Shown here: piece after piece, positions 53,259-63,807 of the stretch
Layout of the letters: each line of letters begins with the position of its first letter
Position numbering within the stretch: position 1 is the first letter of the stretch
NCBI RefSeq assembly: GCF_019456655.1
Contig: NZ_CP080332.1
Coordinates: forward strand, 1,178,001 to 1,242,000
DNA length: 64,000 nucleotides
Direction of reading: 5' to 3'
Source: Mycolicibacterium diernhoferi
GTDB taxonomy: Bacteria; Actinomycetota; Actinomycetes; Mycobacteriales; Mycobacteriaceae
Position numbers and translations under genes: made by a program
The notes under the pieces: model-generated
What the model saw: only the letters and a program-made list of their open reading frames with translations
Told to the model about the DNA's origin: nothing
Databases searched by the model: none

Positions 53259-55361
53259 GTGGCACAGGACGTGCTGACCGACCTCACGAAGGTCCGCAAC
53301 ATCGGCATCATGGCGCACATCGACGCCGGCAAGACGACGACGACCGAGCGCATCCTCTTCTACACGGGTGTCAACTACAAGATCGGTGAAACGCACGACG
53401 GTGCGTCCACCACCGACTGGATGGAGCAGGAGCAGGAGCGGGGTATCACCATCACCTCCGCTGCCGTCACGTGCTTCTGGAACCAGAACCAGATCAACAT
53501 CATCGACACCCCCGGTCACGTCGACTTCACCGTCGAGGTGGAGCGTTCGCTGCGCGTGCTCGATGGCGCCGTTGCCGTGTTCGACGGCAAGGAAGGCGTG
53601 GAGCCGCAGTCCGAGCAGGTGTGGCGGCAGGCCGACAAGTACGACGTCCCGCGTATCTGCTTCGTCAACAAGATGGACAAGCTGGGTGCGGACTTCTACT
53701 TCACCGTGCAGACCATCAAGGACCGCCTCGGCGCCAAGCCGCTGGTCATCCAGCTGCCGATCGGTGCCGAGAACGACTTCGAGGGCATCATCGACCTGGT
53801 CGAGATGAACGCGAAGGTCTGGCGCGGCGAGACCAAGATGGGCGAGAGCTACGAGACCGTCGAGATCCCCGCGGATCTGGCCGAGAAGGCCGAGCAGTAC
53901 CGCAATGAGCTGCTCGAGACCGTCGCCGAGACCGACGATGCGTTGATGGAGAAGTTCTTCGGTGGCGAAGAACTCACCATCGACGAGGTCAAGGGCGCGA
54001 TCCGCAAGCTGACCGTCAACAGCGAGATCTACCCGGTGCTGTGTGGCAGTGCGTTCAAGAACAAGGGCGTGCAGCCCATGCTCGACGCCGTCATCGACTA
54101 CCTGCCCTCGCCGCTGGACGTCGAATCCGTGCAGGGCCACGTGCCCAACAAGGAAGACGAGATCATCAGCCGGAAGCCTTCGGTCGATGAGCCGTTCTCC
54201 GCGCTGGCGTTCAAGATCGCCGTGCACCCGTTCTTCGGCAAGCTCACCTACGTCCGGGTGTACTCGGGCAAGGTCGAGTCCGGTGCGCAGGTCGTGAACT
54301 CCACCAAGGGCAAGAAGGAGCGTCTGGGCAAGCTGTTCCAGATGCACGCCAACAAGGAGAACCCGGTCGAGCGTGCCTCCGCCGGTCACATCTACGCCGT
54401 GATCGGTCTGAAGGACACCACGACCGGTGACACCCTGTGCGACCCGAACGACCAGGTCGTGCTGGAGTCGATGACCTTCCCCGATCCGGTGATCGAGGTG
54501 GCCATCGAGCCCAAGACCAAGAGTGACCAGGAGAAGCTGGGCACGGCCATCCAGAAGCTGGCCGAAGAGGATCCCACCTTCAAGGTGCACCTGGATCAGG
54601 ACACCGGCCAGACCGTCATCGGCGGTATGGGCGAGCTGCACCTGGACATCCTGGTGGACCGCATGCGTCGCGAGTTCAAGGTCGAGGCCAATGTCGGCAA
54701 GCCGCAGGTGGCTTACCGCGAGACGATCAAGCGCTCCGTGCAGAACGTCGAGTACACCCACAAGAAGCAGACGGGTGGCTCCGGCCAGTTCGCGAAGGTC
54801 ATCATCAGCCTCGATCCGTTCGAGGGTGAAGACGGTGCGACCTACGAGTTCGAGAACAAGGTCACCGGTGGCCGCATCCCGCGCGAGTACATCCCGTCTG
54901 TGGATGCCGGTGCGCAGGACGCCATGCAGTACGGCGTGCTCGCCGGCTACCCGCTGGTGAACGTGAAGGTCACCCTGCTCGACGGCGCATACCACGACGT
55001 CGACTCGTCGGAAATGGCCTTCAAGGTGGCCGGCTCCCAGGCGCTGAAGAAGGCCGCGCAGTCGGCTCAGCCGGTGATCCTGGAACCGATCATGGCCGTC
55101 GAGGTCATCACGCCCGAGGATTACATGGGCGATGTGATCGGCGATTTGAACTCCCGCCGTGGTCAGATCCAGGCCATGGAGGAGCGCAGCGGTGCGCGCG
55201 TCGTCAAGGCGCAGGTGCCGCTGTCGGAGATGTTCGGCTACGTCGGCGACCTTCGGTCGAAGACCCAGGGCCGGGCTAACTACTCCATGGTGTTCGACTC
55301 GTACGCCGAAGTGCCGGCGAACGTGTCGAAGGAGATCATCGCCAAGGCGACCGGCCAGTAG
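53259..55361 (+). CDS. fusA: Elongation factor G
   Basis: 700 aa from GTG 53259. GTPase motifs [28 protein letters not shown] and [10 protein letters not shown]; domain IV/V ends [18 protein letters not shown]. Translocase of the ribosome; M. tuberculosis fusA1 equivalent. Confidence 0.99.
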   Translation: MAQDVLTDLTKVRNIGIMAHIDAGKTTTTERILFYTGVNYKIGETHDGASTTDWMEQEQERGITITSAAVTCFWNQNQINIIDTPGHVDFTVEVERSLRVLDGAVAVFDGKEGVEPQSEQVWRQADKYDVPRICFVNKMDKLGADFYFTVQTIKDRLGAKPLVIQLPIGAENDFEGIIDLVEMNAKVWRGETKMGESYETVEIPADLAEKAEQYRNELLETVAETDDALMEKFFGGEELTIDEVKGAIRKLTVNSEIYPVLCGSAFKNKGVQPMLDAVIDYLPSPLDVESVQGHVPNKEDEIISRKPSVDEPFSALAFKIAVHPFFGKLTYVRVYSGKVESGAQVVNSTKGKKERLGKLFQMHANKENPVERASAGHIYAVIGLKDTTTGDTLCDPNDQVVLESMTFPDPVIEVAIEPKTKSDQEKLGTAIQKLAEEDPTFKVHLDQDTGQTVIGGMGELHLDILVDRMRREFKVEANVGKPQVAYRETIKRSVQNVEYTHKKQTGGSGQFAKVIISLDPFEGEDGATYEFENKVTGGRIPREYIPSVDAGAQDAMQYGVLAGYPLVNVKVTLLDGAYHDVDSSEMAFKVAGSQALKKAAQSAQPVILEPIMAVEVITPEDYMGDVIGDLNSRRGQIQAMEERSGARVVKAQVPLSEMFGYVGDLRSKTQGRANYSMVFDSYAEVPANVSKEIIAKATGQ

Positions 55362-55456
55362 TTTCTGGTTCGATCCGCTTCGGCAGACCGCACAACTGAA
55401 CACATCAATACACCTGCTTTAAGTAAAAGCACCAACAAGTCCAGGAGGACACCACA

Positions 55457-56647
55457 GTGGCGAAGGCGAAGTTCGAGCGGACGAAGCCGCACGTCAACAT
55501 CGGGACCATCGGTCACGTTGACCACGGCAAGACCACGCTGACCGCAGCAATCACCAAGGTGCTGCATGACCAGTACCCCGATTTGAACGAGTCGCGCGCA
55601 TTCGACCAGATCGACAATGCGCCCGAGGAGCGTCAGCGCGGTATCACCATCAACATCTCCCACGTGGAGTACCAGACCGAGAAGCGTCACTACGCACACG
55701 TGGATGCCCCCGGTCACGCTGACTACATCAAGAACATGATCACCGGTGCGGCCCAGATGGACGGCGCCATCCTCGTGGTCGCCGCCACCGACGGCCCGAT
55801 GCCGCAGACCCGCGAGCACGTGCTGCTCGCCCGTCAGGTCGGCGTGCCCTACATCCTGGTCGCGCTGAACAAGTCGGACATGGTCGACGACGAAGAGCTG
55901 CTCGAGCTCGTCGAGATGGAGGTCCGCGAACTGCTGGCCGCCCAGGACTTCGACGAGGACGCCCCGGTCGTCAAGGTTTCGGCCCTGAAGGCTCTCGAGG
56001 GTGACGAGAAGTGGGTCAAGTCGGTTCAGGACTTGATGGCCGCTGTGGACGAGTCCATCCCGGACCCGGTTCGCGAGACCGACAAGCCCTTCCTGATGCC
56101 CGTCGAGGACGTGTTCACCATCACCGGTCGTGGCACCGTGGTGACCGGTCGCGTCGAGCGTGGCGTGATCAACGTCAACGAAGAGGTCGAGATCGTCGGC
56201 ATCCGTCCCGAGACCACCAAGACCACGGTCACCGGTGTCGAGATGTTCCGCAAGCTGCTCGACCAGGGCCAGGCCGGTGACAACGTCGGTCTGCTGGTTC
56301 GTGGCATCAAGCGCGAAGATGTCGAGCGCGGCCAGGTTGTCGTCAAGCCCGGCACCACCACCCCGCACACCGAGTTCGAGGGCAGCGTCTACATCCTGTC
56401 CAAGGACGAGGGTGGCCGCCACACGCCGTTCTTCAACAACTACCGTCCGCAGTTCTACTTCCGTACCACGGACGTGACCGGCGTGGTGACCCTGCCCGAG
56501 GGCACCGAGATGGTGATGCCCGGTGACAACACCGACATCTCCGTCAAGCTGATCCAGCCCGTCGCCATGGACGAGGGCCTGCGGTTCGCCATCCGTGAGG
56601 GTGGACGTACCGTCGGCGCCGGCCGCGTGACCAAGATCATCAAGTAG
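55457..56647 (+). CDS. tuf: Elongation factor Tu
   Basis: 396 aa from GTG 55457 (CCAGGAGGACACC upstream). [46 protein letters not shown] and the C-terminal [18 protein letters not shown]. Delivers aminoacyl-tRNA. Confidence 0.99.
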   Translation: MAKAKFERTKPHVNIGTIGHVDHGKTTLTAAITKVLHDQYPDLNESRAFDQIDNAPEERQRGITINISHVEYQTEKRHYAHVDAPGHADYIKNMITGAAQMDGAILVVAATDGPMPQTREHVLLARQVGVPYILVALNKSDMVDDEELLELVEMEVRELLAAQDFDEDAPVVKVSALKALEGDEKWVKSVQDLMAAVDESIPDPVRETDKPFLMPVEDVFTITGRGTVVTGRVERGVINVNEEVEIVGIRPETTKTTVTGVEMFRKLLDQGQAGDNVGLLVRGIKREDVERGQVVVKPGTTTPHTEFEGSVYILSKDEGGRHTPFFNNYRPQFYFRTTDVTGVVTLPEGTEMVMPGDNTDISVKLIQPVAMDEGLRFAIREGGRTVGAGRVTKIIK

Positions 56648-56691
56648 GTTCCGCCTACGGGATCATCTAAGTGATCTAGCTTTACCAAGAG

Positions 56692-56730
56692 AGCGGCGCT
56701 CACCCGAAAGGGTGGGCGCCGCTTTCGTTT
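56692..56730 (+). terminator. tuf terminator inside the convergent kinase gene
   Basis: AGCGGCGCTCACCC / GGGTGGGCGCCGCT with GAAA loop and the tail TTCGTTTT. The hairpin overlaps the last codons of the minus-strand kinase gene (56700-58949). Confidence 0.85.
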
Positions 56731-58949
56731 TCGGCGGTATCGCACCGGACGGTCAGCCAGGTGGTGTCACCGGCGACCGTCAGCTCCACACCCTCCGACC
56801 AGGGCAGTGCGCCGGCCAGCACATCCGGATCCTCGATATCGGGGCAGACGATGCTGGCGGTCAGCACGTCGTCCGACGTGGTCAGCGCAATGCGCGCCGA
56901 GGTGGCCGACACCTTCAGGGCACAGTCCAGCGCCTCGACGACCCGGCAGATCGTGGCGTCACCGAGGGCGGGCAGCTCGCCTTCCACATGGACCGACACG
57001 TCGATGTGCCGTTCCTCGGCGGCCGTGATCGCCGGACGCAGCCGCGCCGGCAGCGGGTGGTCGAAACTGGCGGACTGATCGAACAGGACCCGCATCCGCT
57101 GACACTCCAGGCGAGCGCGGCGGCGGAATGATTCGTCGAGCGGTTCGCCGTCCCGCAACGCCTCCAGCAGTGGGCGGACATTGTTGACCAGTTCCGCGTA
57201 GCGCCGGTTGTACTCATCGGCAAGTGCTTGTGCCAGACGGCCATCGGCGATGAGCCGAACCCGCTGCACGGTCTCCTGATGCGCGGCCACCGACGCATCG
57301 GCGATGAGGGTGTGCAACAGCAGCACGCACAGCTGGACGGTCAGGATGCTCGCCGTGCCGAATCCGATATTGACCAGGGTGTCCGCGGTGGGGCTGCGCA
57401 GCAGGCTTGCCACGGCGGGGGCGAACCAGAACAGCACCAGGATGGCGCCCGCGCGGCCGGCCGGCATGCGCAGCAGCAGCGGCAGCACGCACCAGCCGAT
57501 CGCACCCTGCGACCACTGCGCCTGACCGCCGATCAGGTCGGGTGGCACCGACATCGTCTGAACCAGCGCCACGATCATCAGGATGCCCGCACCCAGCGCC
57601 GGTGTCGTGCCCCGCCCGGTGCGGATCATCGGTATCGCGCTCAGCGTGCAGGCGGCGGCGATCGCCGCCAGCGCGAGCTGCAGTCCCGGGTGCACGTCCG
57701 GGGCGGAAAAGGGCGCTGTCACCGCCACATTGAGCACCGCATAGATGGCCATCCCGATCCCGAAACCGGTGCGGATCCGGGTGATCAGCTGGTCAGGGTC
57801 GGAGATCCTGTCGGCACGTTCGGTCGGCCACCGCAGCGCCACCGTGGTGCCGGCGCCGGGCCGTGAGGTGATGACGGCGCGGCCGCCCAGTTGCGTCATC
57901 CGACCCTGCACCGATGCGGACAACCCGAAACCGCGACCCGGGGTCGCCGGGTCGAAACCCACGCCGTCATCGGTGATGGTCACCCCGGCCGCACCGACAT
58001 CGATGGTCACCAGCTCTGCATCTGCGTGCCGGTCGACATTGGTCAGCACTTCACGGGCCGCCGCGATGACCGCGACGCCGACCTCCCCGGTGACCCTCCA
58101 TTCGTCAAACCCGGTGAAGCTGAACGGAGTACGCAGATGCGCGGCGAGCTCCCGGAGCGGTTCGACCACTTCGACGGAGCCGTCCGGAGTCTGCGGCGGG
58201 CCGTCGGCCAGGACATCGAGATCCCGCCGGGCCTGCGTGGCCAGGCCCGCCGCCGGGATCTCCGCACCCTGTCCGGCCAGCATCAGGGTGGAGGCGACGG
58301 TGTCGTGCAGCAGCCGGGTCTGTTCCCGGTCGTAGGCGCGGACGGCGGCGTTGACGGTCTCGTTGACCTCCATCACCTCGCGGGCGTGCCGTGCGGCGTC
58401 CACGGCGTCGGCGACTCGCAGTGTCACGAAACGCATCACGGTCGAGGCTGTCCACTGCAACGCGAAATAGTAGAGATTGAAGATCTCCGGCACCTGAGAC
58501 CAGCCGACGACCTGGGCGGCGCCGTGGGCGTAGGCCGCGGCAATGGTCACGGTCATGGGCAGCGAGATCCGGGGCCGCAGCGACAGGGCGAACGCGACGA
58601 CCGCGGTGCCGGCGACGGCGATCGGTGCACAGTTGGAGCGGTGGAAGTCGGGTCCCGCGACCATGAGCGGTACCGCCAGACAAACAGCTACGGTGGCAAC
58701 GAAATCCAGCGCGGTCATCACCGGGGATGCCGACCGGGTGAGCAGCCGGTAGGCCGACCAGAGGCCGACGACGACCAGCAGCATGGTGCCTGCGGGGGTG
58801 GCGATGTCGGCGGGATCGGCCGCCATGGTCAGCGCGACAATCACATTCGCGCCGTGGCGCATCAGCAGTGTGGACGTGGTGGCACGGTCGATGATGTGTC
58901 GTCGCGCCGAGTCGAGCCGCCGGCCGGCGGTCAGTTCAGTGGGGATCAC
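56700..58949 (-). CDS. Two-module sensor histidine kinase, kinase 1
   Basis: 749 aa. Module 1: about five membrane helices (residues 35-180), a dimerisation/phosphorylation region with H215 (TRLLHDTVASTLMLAGQG), an ATPase domain with N304 (LTNVDRHA), DDGVGFDP (327-334) and GFGLSASVQGRM. Module 2 repeats the plan: membrane helices (395-550), a coiled region (LAQALADEYNRRYAELVNNVRPLLEAL) without the phospho-His, and a degenerate ATPase-like end lacking the N and G boxes. NarL-type partner regulators lie directly upstream (58968, 59660). The signal is unknown. Confidence 0.85.
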   Translation of the reverse strand: MIPTELTAGRRLDSARRHIIDRATTSTLLMRHGANVIVALTMAADPADIATPAGTMLLVVVGLWSAYRLLTRSASPVMTALDFVATVAVCLAVPLMVAGPDFHRSNCAPIAVAGTAVVAFALSLRPRISLPMTVTIAAAYAHGAAQVVGWSQVPEIFNLYYFALQWTASTVMRFVTLRVADAVDAARHAREVMEVNETVNAAVRAYDREQTRLLHDTVASTLMLAGQGAEIPAAGLATQARRDLDVLADGPPQTPDGSVEVVEPLRELAAHLRTPFSFTGFDEWRVTGEVGVAVIAAAREVLTNVDRHADAELVTIDVGAAGVTITDDGVGFDPATPGRGFGLSASVQGRMTQLGGRAVITSRPGAGTTVALRWPTERADRISDPDQLITRIRTGFGIGMAIYAVLNVAVTAPFSAPDVHPGLQLALAAIAAACTLSAIPMIRTGRGTTPALGAGILMIVALVQTMSVPPDLIGGQAQWSQGAIGWCVLPLLLRMPAGRAGAILVLFWFAPAVASLLRSPTADTLVNIGFGTASILTVQLCVLLLHTLIADASVAAHQETVQRVRLIADGRLAQALADEYNRRYAELVNNVRPLLEALRDGEPLDESFRRRARLECQRMRVLFDQSASFDHPLPARLRPAITAAEERHIDVSVHVEGELPALGDATICRVVEALDCALKVSATSARIALTTSDDVLTASIVCPDIEDPDVLAGALPWSEGVELTVAGDTTWLTVRCDTAENESGAHPFG

Positions 58950-58967
58950 GCGTCTGTGGGCGGACTT

Positions 58968-59636
58968 TCAGAATTCGTCGACGCTGATCAGTCCATCCTG
59001 GATGGCGCGGGCGACGAGTGCGGCCTTGGTCTTCGCGGGACGCCCGACCGCGGCGTACTTGAGCCGGATCCGTTGCAGGTGCGTACGCACCGTCGCCGGG
59101 GAGATGAACAGCCGGCTGCCCACCAGTTCCTTGCTCTCGGTTTGGAACCAGGCGACCAACACTTCTTTTTCCCGGGCGGCCAGCGAGGGCCGGCCCACGG
59201 CGCTGTCGCTGTGCAGGGCGCCGGCCATCCGCGGACCGACGTACGGGGTGTCCGACGCCGCGGACTGCACGGCCTCCATCAGGTGCCGTTTTCCTTCGGA
59301 CTTGACCAGATAGGTGACCGCTCCGAGATCGAGGCAGCGCAGGATCACTTCGTTGTGTTCCAGGTGGGAGTACACCACCACGCGGTGGCCGGCGTCGACG
59401 ATGCGTTCCAGGGCGGCGAAATCCGGCTTGCGGTTCGTGAGTTCCAGATCGACCACCGCCACCTGCACGGCCGGCGAGGGCACCGGGTGGGCGCCGAGGA
59501 ATGATTCGGCGTCGAAGAAGGAGCCGCTCACCAGAATCGGTGGAACGGTCGCCGCGCACCAGGCCTTGATCCCGCTGTGGATGACGTCGTGATCGTCGAT
59601 GACAGCGATGCACAACGGGTCGGTATCCACGGACAA
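58968..59636 (-). CDS. NarL/LuxR-type response regulator 1
   Basis: 222 aa. Receiver domain with IDDHD, phospho-acceptor Asp in VAVVDLEL and Lys in YLVKSEGK. C-terminal LuxR helix-turn-helix SLAAREKEVLVAWFQTESKELVGSRLFISPATVRTHLQRIRLKY. 18 bp before kinase 1. Strongly similar to regulator 2. Confidence 0.93.
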   Translation of the reverse strand: MSVDTDPLCIAVIDDHDVIHSGIKAWCAATVPPILVSGSFFDAESFLGAHPVPSPAVQVAVVDLELTNRKPDFAALERIVDAGHRVVVYSHLEHNEVILRCLDLGAVTYLVKSEGKRHLMEAVQSAASDTPYVGPRMAGALHSDSAVGRPSLAAREKEVLVAWFQTESKELVGSRLFISPATVRTHLQRIRLKYAAVGRPAKTKAALVARAIQDGLISVDEF

Positions 59637-59659
59637 GCCCGATCCCTTTCCGTGGGTCT

Positions 59660-60352
59660 CTACAGGTCTTCGATGCTGAGGATGCCGTCCTGAACCGCGC
59701 GGGCGATCAGCGCCGCCTTGGTGGGCGCCGGCCGGCCGACCGCGGCGTACTTCGCGCGTGCCCGCTGCAGATGGGTGCGCACCGTCGACGGCTCGATGAA
59801 CAGGCGCTTGGCGACGAACTCCTTGTTCTCGGTCTGGAACCAGGCGATCAGCACCTCGCGCTCGCGGGTGCTCAATCCTGGCCTGCCCACCGTGCGGTCG
59901 TTGAACAGTGCCTTGGCCATCCGCGGCCCCACATACGGGGTGTTCGCGTGGGCTGCGTAGACGGCGTCGAACAGGTGCTGTTTGTCCTCGCCCTTGGCCA
60001 GGAACGTGATGGCGCCGGCGTCCAGGCTGGACAGGATCACCTCGTCGGTGGCCATGTGCGAGTAGACGATGACCCGGTGTCCGGCCTCGCAGACCCGCCG
60101 CAGGGTCTCGAATTCGGGCTGGAACCGTTCGTATTGCAGGTCGAACAACACCACATCGATGTCCTCGCCGCCCCGCGGGTGGTCGGCCAAAAACGCGGCA
60201 GGATGTGGATAATCGGCGACCAATTCGATGGGTGGATTACAACCGGCAAACCAGGCGCGCACTCCCGCGTGAATGACATCGTGATCGTCGATCAGAGCCA
60301 CGGAGATGCCGTCGGTGGCGCGGTCCGCCCCGCGGTTAACCGCTCTAATCAT
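59660..60352 (-). CDS. NarL/LuxR-type response regulator 2
   Basis: 230 aa from ATG 60352 (an in-frame TTG is 9 nt upstream). IDDHD, VVLFDLQYERFQ (Asp) and FLAKGEDK (Lys) form the receiver; LSTREREVLIAWFQTENKEFVAKRLFIEPSTVRTHLQRARAKYAAVGRPAPTKAALIARAVQDGIL in outline is the LuxR domain, nearly the same as in regulator 1. 23 bp separate the two genes. Confidence 0.93.
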   Translation of the reverse strand: MIRAVNRGADRATDGISVALIDDHDVIHAGVRAWFAGCNPPIELVADYPHPAAFLADHPRGGEDIDVVLFDLQYERFQPEFETLRRVCEAGHRVIVYSHMATDEVILSSLDAGAITFLAKGEDKQHLFDAVYAAHANTPYVGPRMAKALFNDRTVGRPGLSTREREVLIAWFQTENKEFVAKRLFIEPSTVRTHLQRARAKYAAVGRPAPTKAALIARAVQDGILSIEDL

Positions 60353-60429
60353 GTGCTTCAACCGAAGTAGGAACGATCATCAAACGGCTCCCCGCCCGTA
60401 GCAATACACGTGACTTTACCCCCCATGCG

Positions 60430-60460
60430 CCAGAAATTCGCAAGCGAATGCGCATTCTGG
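60430..60460. promoter_or_regulatory. Nested palindromes between kinase 2 and regulator 2
   Basis: CCAGAA/TTCTGG outer arms, ATTCGC/GCGAAT inner hairpin and a perfect 12-bp palindrome GAATGCGCATTC (60446-60457). Either a terminator/attenuator between kinase 2 and the regulators or a binding site for them. Confidence 0.5.
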
Positions 60461-60487
60461 CTAACGAAATTGTCGCGAGGGTAGATT

Positions 60488-62776
60488 TTATGCGATCTCG
60501 GCGTGTTCCTCGACTCGTGTGTCGACGGGAAGTGGGTGGTGCACGCTGATCCACACCGCGCCGCCGATCTCGGTGACTTCGATGCGCGGCTCATCGGTGT
60601 CACCCGGTCGCGGTTGTACCGGAGTACCGGGGTCGTCGCAGATGATGCTCGCGATCAGCTCCCCGGGAACCACGGTCAGGCCGATCCGGGCGTAGTCGAC
60701 CGCACGTTCGAGCGTCGATTCGATCGGTTCCAGTAGGCGCCGTCGCTCCTCGCGGTCCAGTCTGGGCAGGTTGTCGTCGGCATTCAAGGACACCACCACG
60801 CCGCGCTCGTCCGCGTCGTCGATCGCGGGCTGCAGGTCGGTGATCAGCGGGTGGGCGGATGTGCGGGCCTGGAAGATGTACAACCGCAGCCGCCGGGATT
60901 CGATGCGGGCCCGCCGGCGGATGTCGGCGTCCATCGTGCCGGTGCTCAGCGACTGCAACAGCGGGAACACCCCGCGGATCAGCTTCGAGGTGCGTCGCAC
61001 ATAGTCGTCGTGCAGGGCTTCGGTGATCCGGCGCTGGGAGTCCTTGGCCCACCGGTCCCGGATCTCCTCGGCGGCAGTGGCATTGGCGTCGCGCAGCAAC
61101 ACCGGAAAGGCCAGCACGAAGATCTGGACCACCACGATGCCGGCCGTGTACAGCGACAGGTTGTAGGCCGTCGCGATCCCGGGTTCGTGCACGAAGTTCA
61201 TGATCGCGGTGCCCAGCCAGAAGGTGAGCAGGACGCCGGCGGCGAAGATCGGCCGGATCCGCAGTAGGTAGGGCAGGATGCACAGCGCGGTGGCCGCCAA
61301 CGGCCATTGCGCCAGGCCGCCGAGCAGAGCGTCGGGCAGCAGTTCGGCCTGGACGAAAATCACCACCGCCATCAGGATCAGCGCGGGGATGGTGAGATCC
61401 GGTTTCCGGCCGAGCACCCGGGGGATGCCCCCGAGGGCCACCAGCGCGGCCAGTCCGCCGAGGCCGAACTGCGCGGCAGGATGGTCGCTGCTGGCCGCCG
61501 CGTACGGCACGATAGTGGCCAGTTGCACGAATGCGAACGCCACGATGCCCAGTCCGAACCGGGCCAGAATGCGTTCGGTGAGTTGGTCCACATCCGCGAT
61601 GGTCGGGGCGCCCGGTGTGCTGCGTTGCAGCTGATGCCAATTGACGGTGACGACGGTGCCGCCGCCGGGCGAGGACCGCACCGATGCGGTGCCGTGAGCG
61701 CGCCGCATCCGCCCGACGATCGATTCGGCGACGCCGTGTCCGAGCGTCGTGCTGACCGGGTCGAACCCGACGCCGTCATCGCTGACGGTCACCGCGGTGG
61801 GCGAGACGTCGATGACGATGCGGGACGCCTGCGCATGCTTGTCCGCGTTGTTGAGCGCCTCCCGGACGACGGCGACGATCGCATTGGCGGTGTGGCCGTC
61901 CAGGATCAGCCGGGTCAAGCCGGTCAGTTCGACCGGTGTCCTGGCGTGTTGGGCCTCGGCACGGATCGCCGCGGTGATGTCGGCGGGCGACTTCGCGTCC
62001 AGCCCGACCGGTTCGTTGGCCAGCAGCGCCAGATCGCGGCGGGCCTGCGCGGCGATGCGTTCCGGGGAGACCTCGGCGCCTTCGCCGACTATCCGCAGAG
62101 TCGACGCGGCGGTGTCGTGCACCAGCGCCATGTGCTCGAGTTCGTGGTCGCGCACGGCCGCCGCGATCGCGTCCCGCAGGGCGGCGTCGCGGTTGTCGGC
62201 CCGCGCCTGGTCGACGCGGCGTGCCACCGTCCGTGCGGTCAGCACCAGCACCGTGGTCACGACCCATTCGACGGCCAGCATGGGGACGAGCATCGGAATG
62301 CGGATGACCTCCGACCACCCGACGACATCCGACCACCCGACGACCTGCGCACAACCGACCATGTAGGAGGCGGTGATCGCCACTGCCGCCGGAAAGCTGA
62401 TCTTCGGCGGGTAGGCGATGGCGCAGGTGACCACGGCGACCCCGGCGATCACCTGCGGTACCGAGTTGGTGTAGAGCAGCTGCGGGTCGGTGCCGAAGAT
62501 GGGAATCCCCGCCGCGACGGCCAGCACGTAGCCGAAATCGATGAGCCGGGCCGTCGTCGACCGGGACCTGGTCACCAGCCGGTAGCAGGACCAGCCGGCC
62601 AGGAGGCCCAGGGCCACCAGACCGATGTTCGATTCGGGCGTGTTCGGCAGCAAAAGCGCACTGATCGAGGCGACGAACGTGACCGTGTTGAGCAGGATGA
62701 CCGAGACGTCCTGGGCGCGCGCGATCACCTGCTGCTCAGACACATGAACCGTTGGGTTGTGGCCGCGCTCGAGCAC
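60488..62776 (-). CDS. Two-module sensor histidine kinase, kinase 2
   Basis: 762 aa from GTG 62776. Same plan as kinase 1: membrane helices (25-190), H220 (MALVHDTAASTLRIVGEG), N310 (REALNNADKHA), SDDGVGFDP, a second membrane block and a degenerate second kinase-like end. Here the second coiled segment still has a His (EALHDDYVRRTSKL) but no ATPase boxes follow. An 18-bp tandem duplication codes for VGWSDVVGWSEV where kinase 1 has a single copy. Confidence 0.85.
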   Translation of the reverse strand: MLERGHNPTVHVSEQQVIARAQDVSVILLNTVTFVASISALLLPNTPESNIGLVALGLLAGWSCYRLVTRSRSTTARLIDFGYVLAVAAGIPIFGTDPQLLYTNSVPQVIAGVAVVTCAIAYPPKISFPAAVAITASYMVGCAQVVGWSDVVGWSEVIRIPMLVPMLAVEWVVTTVLVLTARTVARRVDQARADNRDAALRDAIAAAVRDHELEHMALVHDTAASTLRIVGEGAEVSPERIAAQARRDLALLANEPVGLDAKSPADITAAIRAEAQHARTPVELTGLTRLILDGHTANAIVAVVREALNNADKHAQASRIVIDVSPTAVTVSDDGVGFDPVSTTLGHGVAESIVGRMRRAHGTASVRSSPGGGTVVTVNWHQLQRSTPGAPTIADVDQLTERILARFGLGIVAFAFVQLATIVPYAAASSDHPAAQFGLGGLAALVALGGIPRVLGRKPDLTIPALILMAVVIFVQAELLPDALLGGLAQWPLAATALCILPYLLRIRPIFAAGVLLTFWLGTAIMNFVHEPGIATAYNLSLYTAGIVVVQIFVLAFPVLLRDANATAAEEIRDRWAKDSQRRITEALHDDYVRRTSKLIRGVFPLLQSLSTGTMDADIRRRARIESRRLRLYIFQARTSAHPLITDLQPAIDDADERGVVVSLNADDNLPRLDREERRRLLEPIESTLERAVDYARIGLTVVPGELIASIICDDPGTPVQPRPGDTDEPRIEVTEIGGAVWISVHHPLPVDTRVEEHAEIA
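62311..62346. repeat. 18-bp tandem duplication in kinase 2
   Basis: Two copies of CCGACCACCCGACGAC(A/C)T, 17 of 18 identical, in frame; adds six residues next to a membrane helix. Confidence 0.85.
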
Positions 62777-62900
62777 AAGTAATTATGTACTCGATGTCCG
62801 TGGCAAAGTCAGTCAATTGGCGGACATTGCCAGATAGATCACGTGCGCCCGGGCGGTGGCCGTGCTACGGGTCGTCCGGTGACACGAGGGGGAGTGACCG

Positions 62901-63722
62901 GTGTTGTGGCGTTACGTGAAGGCCCAGAGCATGGTGCTGCTGTGTGGTGGTCTGGTCGGGCCGATCTTTCTGGGGGTCTACTTCGCCACCGGTCAGGACC
63001 CGCTGATGAGGTGGATGTTCTGGACCGGTCTGTTGGTCACGGCCATCGACGTGCTCGCCGCGTTGGCGCTCGCCGGTTACGGAGCCGACGCGCAGGCGAA
63101 GTCCGCGCACCTGGAAGCGCACGGCGTGCTGGGGCTGGCACAGATCCTCGGCATGGCCGAGACGAACACCCGGATCAATGACCGGCCGGTGGTAAAACTC
63201 AGCCTGCGTATATCGGGGCCGGGGCTGGCGACCTTCGACGCCGAGGACCGGGTGATCGCCGACGTGACCCGGCTGGGCGTGTTGACCGCGGGCCGACTTG
63301 CGGTGCTGGTCGATCCCGCGACCGGTCGGTTCCGGATCGATTGGGAACGCAGCAGTTTGATCACCGGGCAGATGCCCGCGACGTTCGCGATCGCCGAGGA
63401 CGACGCGACCTATGACCTGACCGGGCAGGTCGAGCCGCTGATGGAGATCCTGCAGATCCTCAAGGCCAACGGAATCGGCATGACCAGCATGGTCGACCTG
63501 CGGAACAACCCCGTCGCCCGCGGGCAGGTGCAGGCGGTGGTCCGCCGGGCGGCCGCGCAGTGGGCCCAGCATGCGCCGCCGCCGGCCGCGGTCCACCTGC
63601 CGCCGACGTCGGAGGTCAGTACGGCACGGCGACTGCAGGAACTGGAGACGTTACGGGCCACCGGGGCGATCTCGCAGGACGAGTACACGGCGAAGAGGCA
63701 ACAGATCATCGCCGACCTGTAA
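62901..63722 (+). CDS. Membrane protein with C-terminal SHOCT domain
   Basis: 273 aa from GTG 62901 (GGGGAG upstream). Two N-terminal membrane helices (residues about 10-30 and 38-60), a central cytosolic domain (LGLAQILGMAETNTRIND...), and a C-terminal SHOCT motif ARRLQELETLRATGAISQDEYTAKRQQIIADL. SHOCT tails mediate oligomerisation. Divergent from kinase 2. Function unknown. Confidence 0.85.
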   Translation: MLWRYVKAQSMVLLCGGLVGPIFLGVYFATGQDPLMRWMFWTGLLVTAIDVLAALALAGYGADAQAKSAHLEAHGVLGLAQILGMAETNTRINDRPVVKLSLRISGPGLATFDAEDRVIADVTRLGVLTAGRLAVLVDPATGRFRIDWERSSLITGQMPATFAIAEDDATYDLTGQVEPLMEILQILKANGIGMTSMVDLRNNPVARGQVQAVVRRAAAQWAQHAPPPAAVHLPPTSEVSTARRLQELETLRATGAISQDEYTAKRQQIIADL

Positions 63723-63807
63723 ACGAAGCCGCAACGCCGATTTCGCATTCTGGATATCGTGGCCCTGATAACGTCCGACGCATCTGTCTGGGGCCTGGGA
63801 GGATTCG

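Noticed and set aside
53253..55403. 716-codon open frame opposite fusA
   Set aside because: Antisense shadow of a highly conserved gene; translation is Leu/Val/His/Asp-rich without any family pattern.
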